Below are positions 63,196 to 64,000 of a stretch of 64,000 bases of DNA, in pieces; positions within the stretch are counted from its first letter, which is position 1, and every line of letters begins with the position of its first letter. The DNA comes from Paenibacillus sp. JQZ6Y-1 (lineage in GTDB: Bacteria > Bacillota > Bacilli > Paenibacillales > Paenibacillaceae): NCBI RefSeq assembly GCF_040719145.1, contig NZ_JBFDUZ010000001.1, positions 2,542,001 to 2,606,000 of the forward strand, written 5' to 3'. Below the pieces are notes generated by a model. It was not told the origin of the DNA and did no database searches. It saw only the letters and a list, made by a program, of their open reading frames with translations. The position numbers and the translations under genes were made by a program.

Positions 63196-63930
63196 AACCG
63201 CTTCCTCCTTCACTACCGTTCCTTCATTATAGTTAAAGCTGGATCGTACTACGAGGCGTACGTTGTTGTGCTTGGCGTATTCTACTGCGCGTGGATGCAA
63301 TACCGCTGCGCCGAGGTTCGCCAGCTCCAGCATTTCGTCATAAGAGATTTCTTTTAGCTTGCGAGCGCATTTGACAATACGCGGATCGGTGGAATAGATG
63401 CCATCCACGTCTGTATAAATTTCGCATACATCTGCGTTAATAGCTGCTGCCAGTGCTACAGCTGTCGTATCCGAGCCGCCGCGACCGAATGTCGTAATCT
63501 CGCCGTCTTCGGTAATCCCTTGAAAACCAGCTACGACTACAATTTGACCAGCGCCAAGCGCTTTCAGTATACGTTCTGGGCGAATCTCGCGAATACGAGC
63601 GCGACTATGCTCTGCTTCCGTTTCAAAGCCTGCTTGCCAGCCGGTAAAGGATACCGCTTCGCGTCCTTGATGTGCAATCGCCATCGACAGCATGGCAATC
63701 GAAATCTGTTCCCCCGTCGTCATCAGCATATCCATTTCACGCGCGGGCGGATTCGGATTCAGCATCAGTGCTTGATCGATCAGATCATCTGTCGTGTCTC
63801 CCATAGCGGATACAACGACGACGCATTGGTGTCCTTCATCCTGCTTTTCAATAATGCGTTTTGCTACGCGCTGCATGCGCTCTACATCGCCGACGGAGCT
63901 ACCGCCGAATTTCATCACGTACAAAGCCAA
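62677..63930 (-). CDS. lysC: Aspartate kinase (lysine-sensitive type), alpha subunit
   Basis: 417 residues from the TTG at 63930, with GGGAG 10 bases upstream; the frame begins earlier without a ribosome site. Kinase domain opens with MALYVMKFGGSSVGDVERM, has MTTGEQISIAMLS and FGRGGSDTTAVALAAAI; two ACT domains at the end (ITVRGVNDIPGVLAKMF; VSIVGAGMVSHPGVAAQMF). Catalyses the first step of the aspartate pathway to lysine, methionine and threonine. An internal start for a beta subunit supports the LysC assignment. The promoter and any lysine riboswitch lie largely outside the window. Confidence 0.93.
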   Translation of the reverse strand: MALYVMKFGGSSVGDVERMQRVAKRIIEKQDEGHQCVVVVSAMGDTTDDLIDQALMLNPNPPAREMDMLMTTGEQISIAMLSMAIAHQGREAVSFTGWQAGFETEAEHSRARIREIRPERILKALGAGQIVVVAGFQGITEDGEITTFGRGGSDTTAVALAAAINADVCEIYTDVDGIYSTDPRIVKCARKLKEISYDEMLELANLGAAVLHPRAVEYAKHNNVRLVVRSSFNYNEGTVVKEEAVMEQGAVVSGIAYDKNVARITVRGVNDIPGVLAKMFSELATAKIDVDIIVQSGVMNGKADFSFTVNLEERERALQVIQAIRGELPYDEVTSEVDLVKVSIVGAGMVSHPGVAAQMFEAISTQGVSIKMVSTSEIKVSCVIEAGKLNDVVAALHTAYGLDTEEQAFVGGPQDRR

Positions 63931-64000
63931 GACATCTTCACTCCCTACTTGATACTGGCTCGGCAAGCGCCACAGCCATCATTAACAGCATATCCATTCT

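Overview
This 64 kb window is a chromosomal segment of a Bacillales bacterium, most likely in the family Paenibacillaceae. Protein sequences, strong GGAGG ribosome sites, frequent TTG/GTG starts and gene order all point there. The order follows the Bacillus subtilis region ppiB-lysA ... pupG-xerD-fur ... nudF ... bkd ... spo0A-recN-argR-tlyA-dxs-ispA-xseBA-folD-nusB-asp23-accCB. Nearly all genes lie on the minus strand. I saw no rRNA, tRNA, CRISPR array, prophage or insertion sequence.

Layout. 1-3 kb: the end of a sugar-acid operon (amidohydrolase, DgaE-type lyase, DgaF-type aldolase; the aldolase runs off the left edge). 3-9 kb: ppiB, lysA, an empty 0.8 kb spacer, and the TldD/TldE protease pair. 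9-12 kb: an ArsR repressor with two matching operators controlling a pair of small DMT transporters, and a secreted M14 carboxypeptidase. 12-21 kb: YbaK-like deacylase, ACT/UPF0210 pair, pupG, xerD, fur, a PHP-domain protein, nudF, an M20 peptidase and a 31-residue Prli42 miniprotein. 21-27 kb: lipB and the branched-chain 2-oxoacid dehydrogenase genes, with a FapR-like operator. 27-37 kb: a sugar ABC transporter, YesMN-type two-component system and GH88 hydrolase operon, with a perfect cre box. 37-46 kb: an accessory stretch of small regulators (MarR with two operators, AraC), VanZ, HNH, a possible structured RNA and a 34-residue membrane peptide. 46-62 kb: the conserved spo0A-to-accB block. 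62-64 kb: a VOC protein and lysC with an internal start for its beta subunit.

The most striking feature is what is absent. Set against the B. subtilis order, sporulation genes are missing from four separate places: spoIIA/spoVA (with dacF) next to lysA, spoIIM next to fur, spoIVB between spo0A and recN, and spoIIIAA-AH upstream of accB. The neighbouring housekeeping genes are intact and in order. spo0A itself is intact and keeps a near-consensus sigma-H promoter overlapped by two 0A boxes. This suggests a lineage that stopped sporulating but still uses Spo0A as a transition-state regulator.

Several genes look linked by function. LipB makes octanoyl groups from which the lipoyl group of BkdB is built. 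Bkd supplies branched-chain acyl-CoA primers for fatty acid synthesis, which would fit FapR control, and AccBC makes malonyl-CoA for the same pathway. The ABC transporter, sensor/regulator and GH88 enzyme form an import, sensing and hydrolysis set for an unsaturated-uronate oligosaccharide. All functional calls come from reading the sequence and remembered family knowledge; no database search was run.
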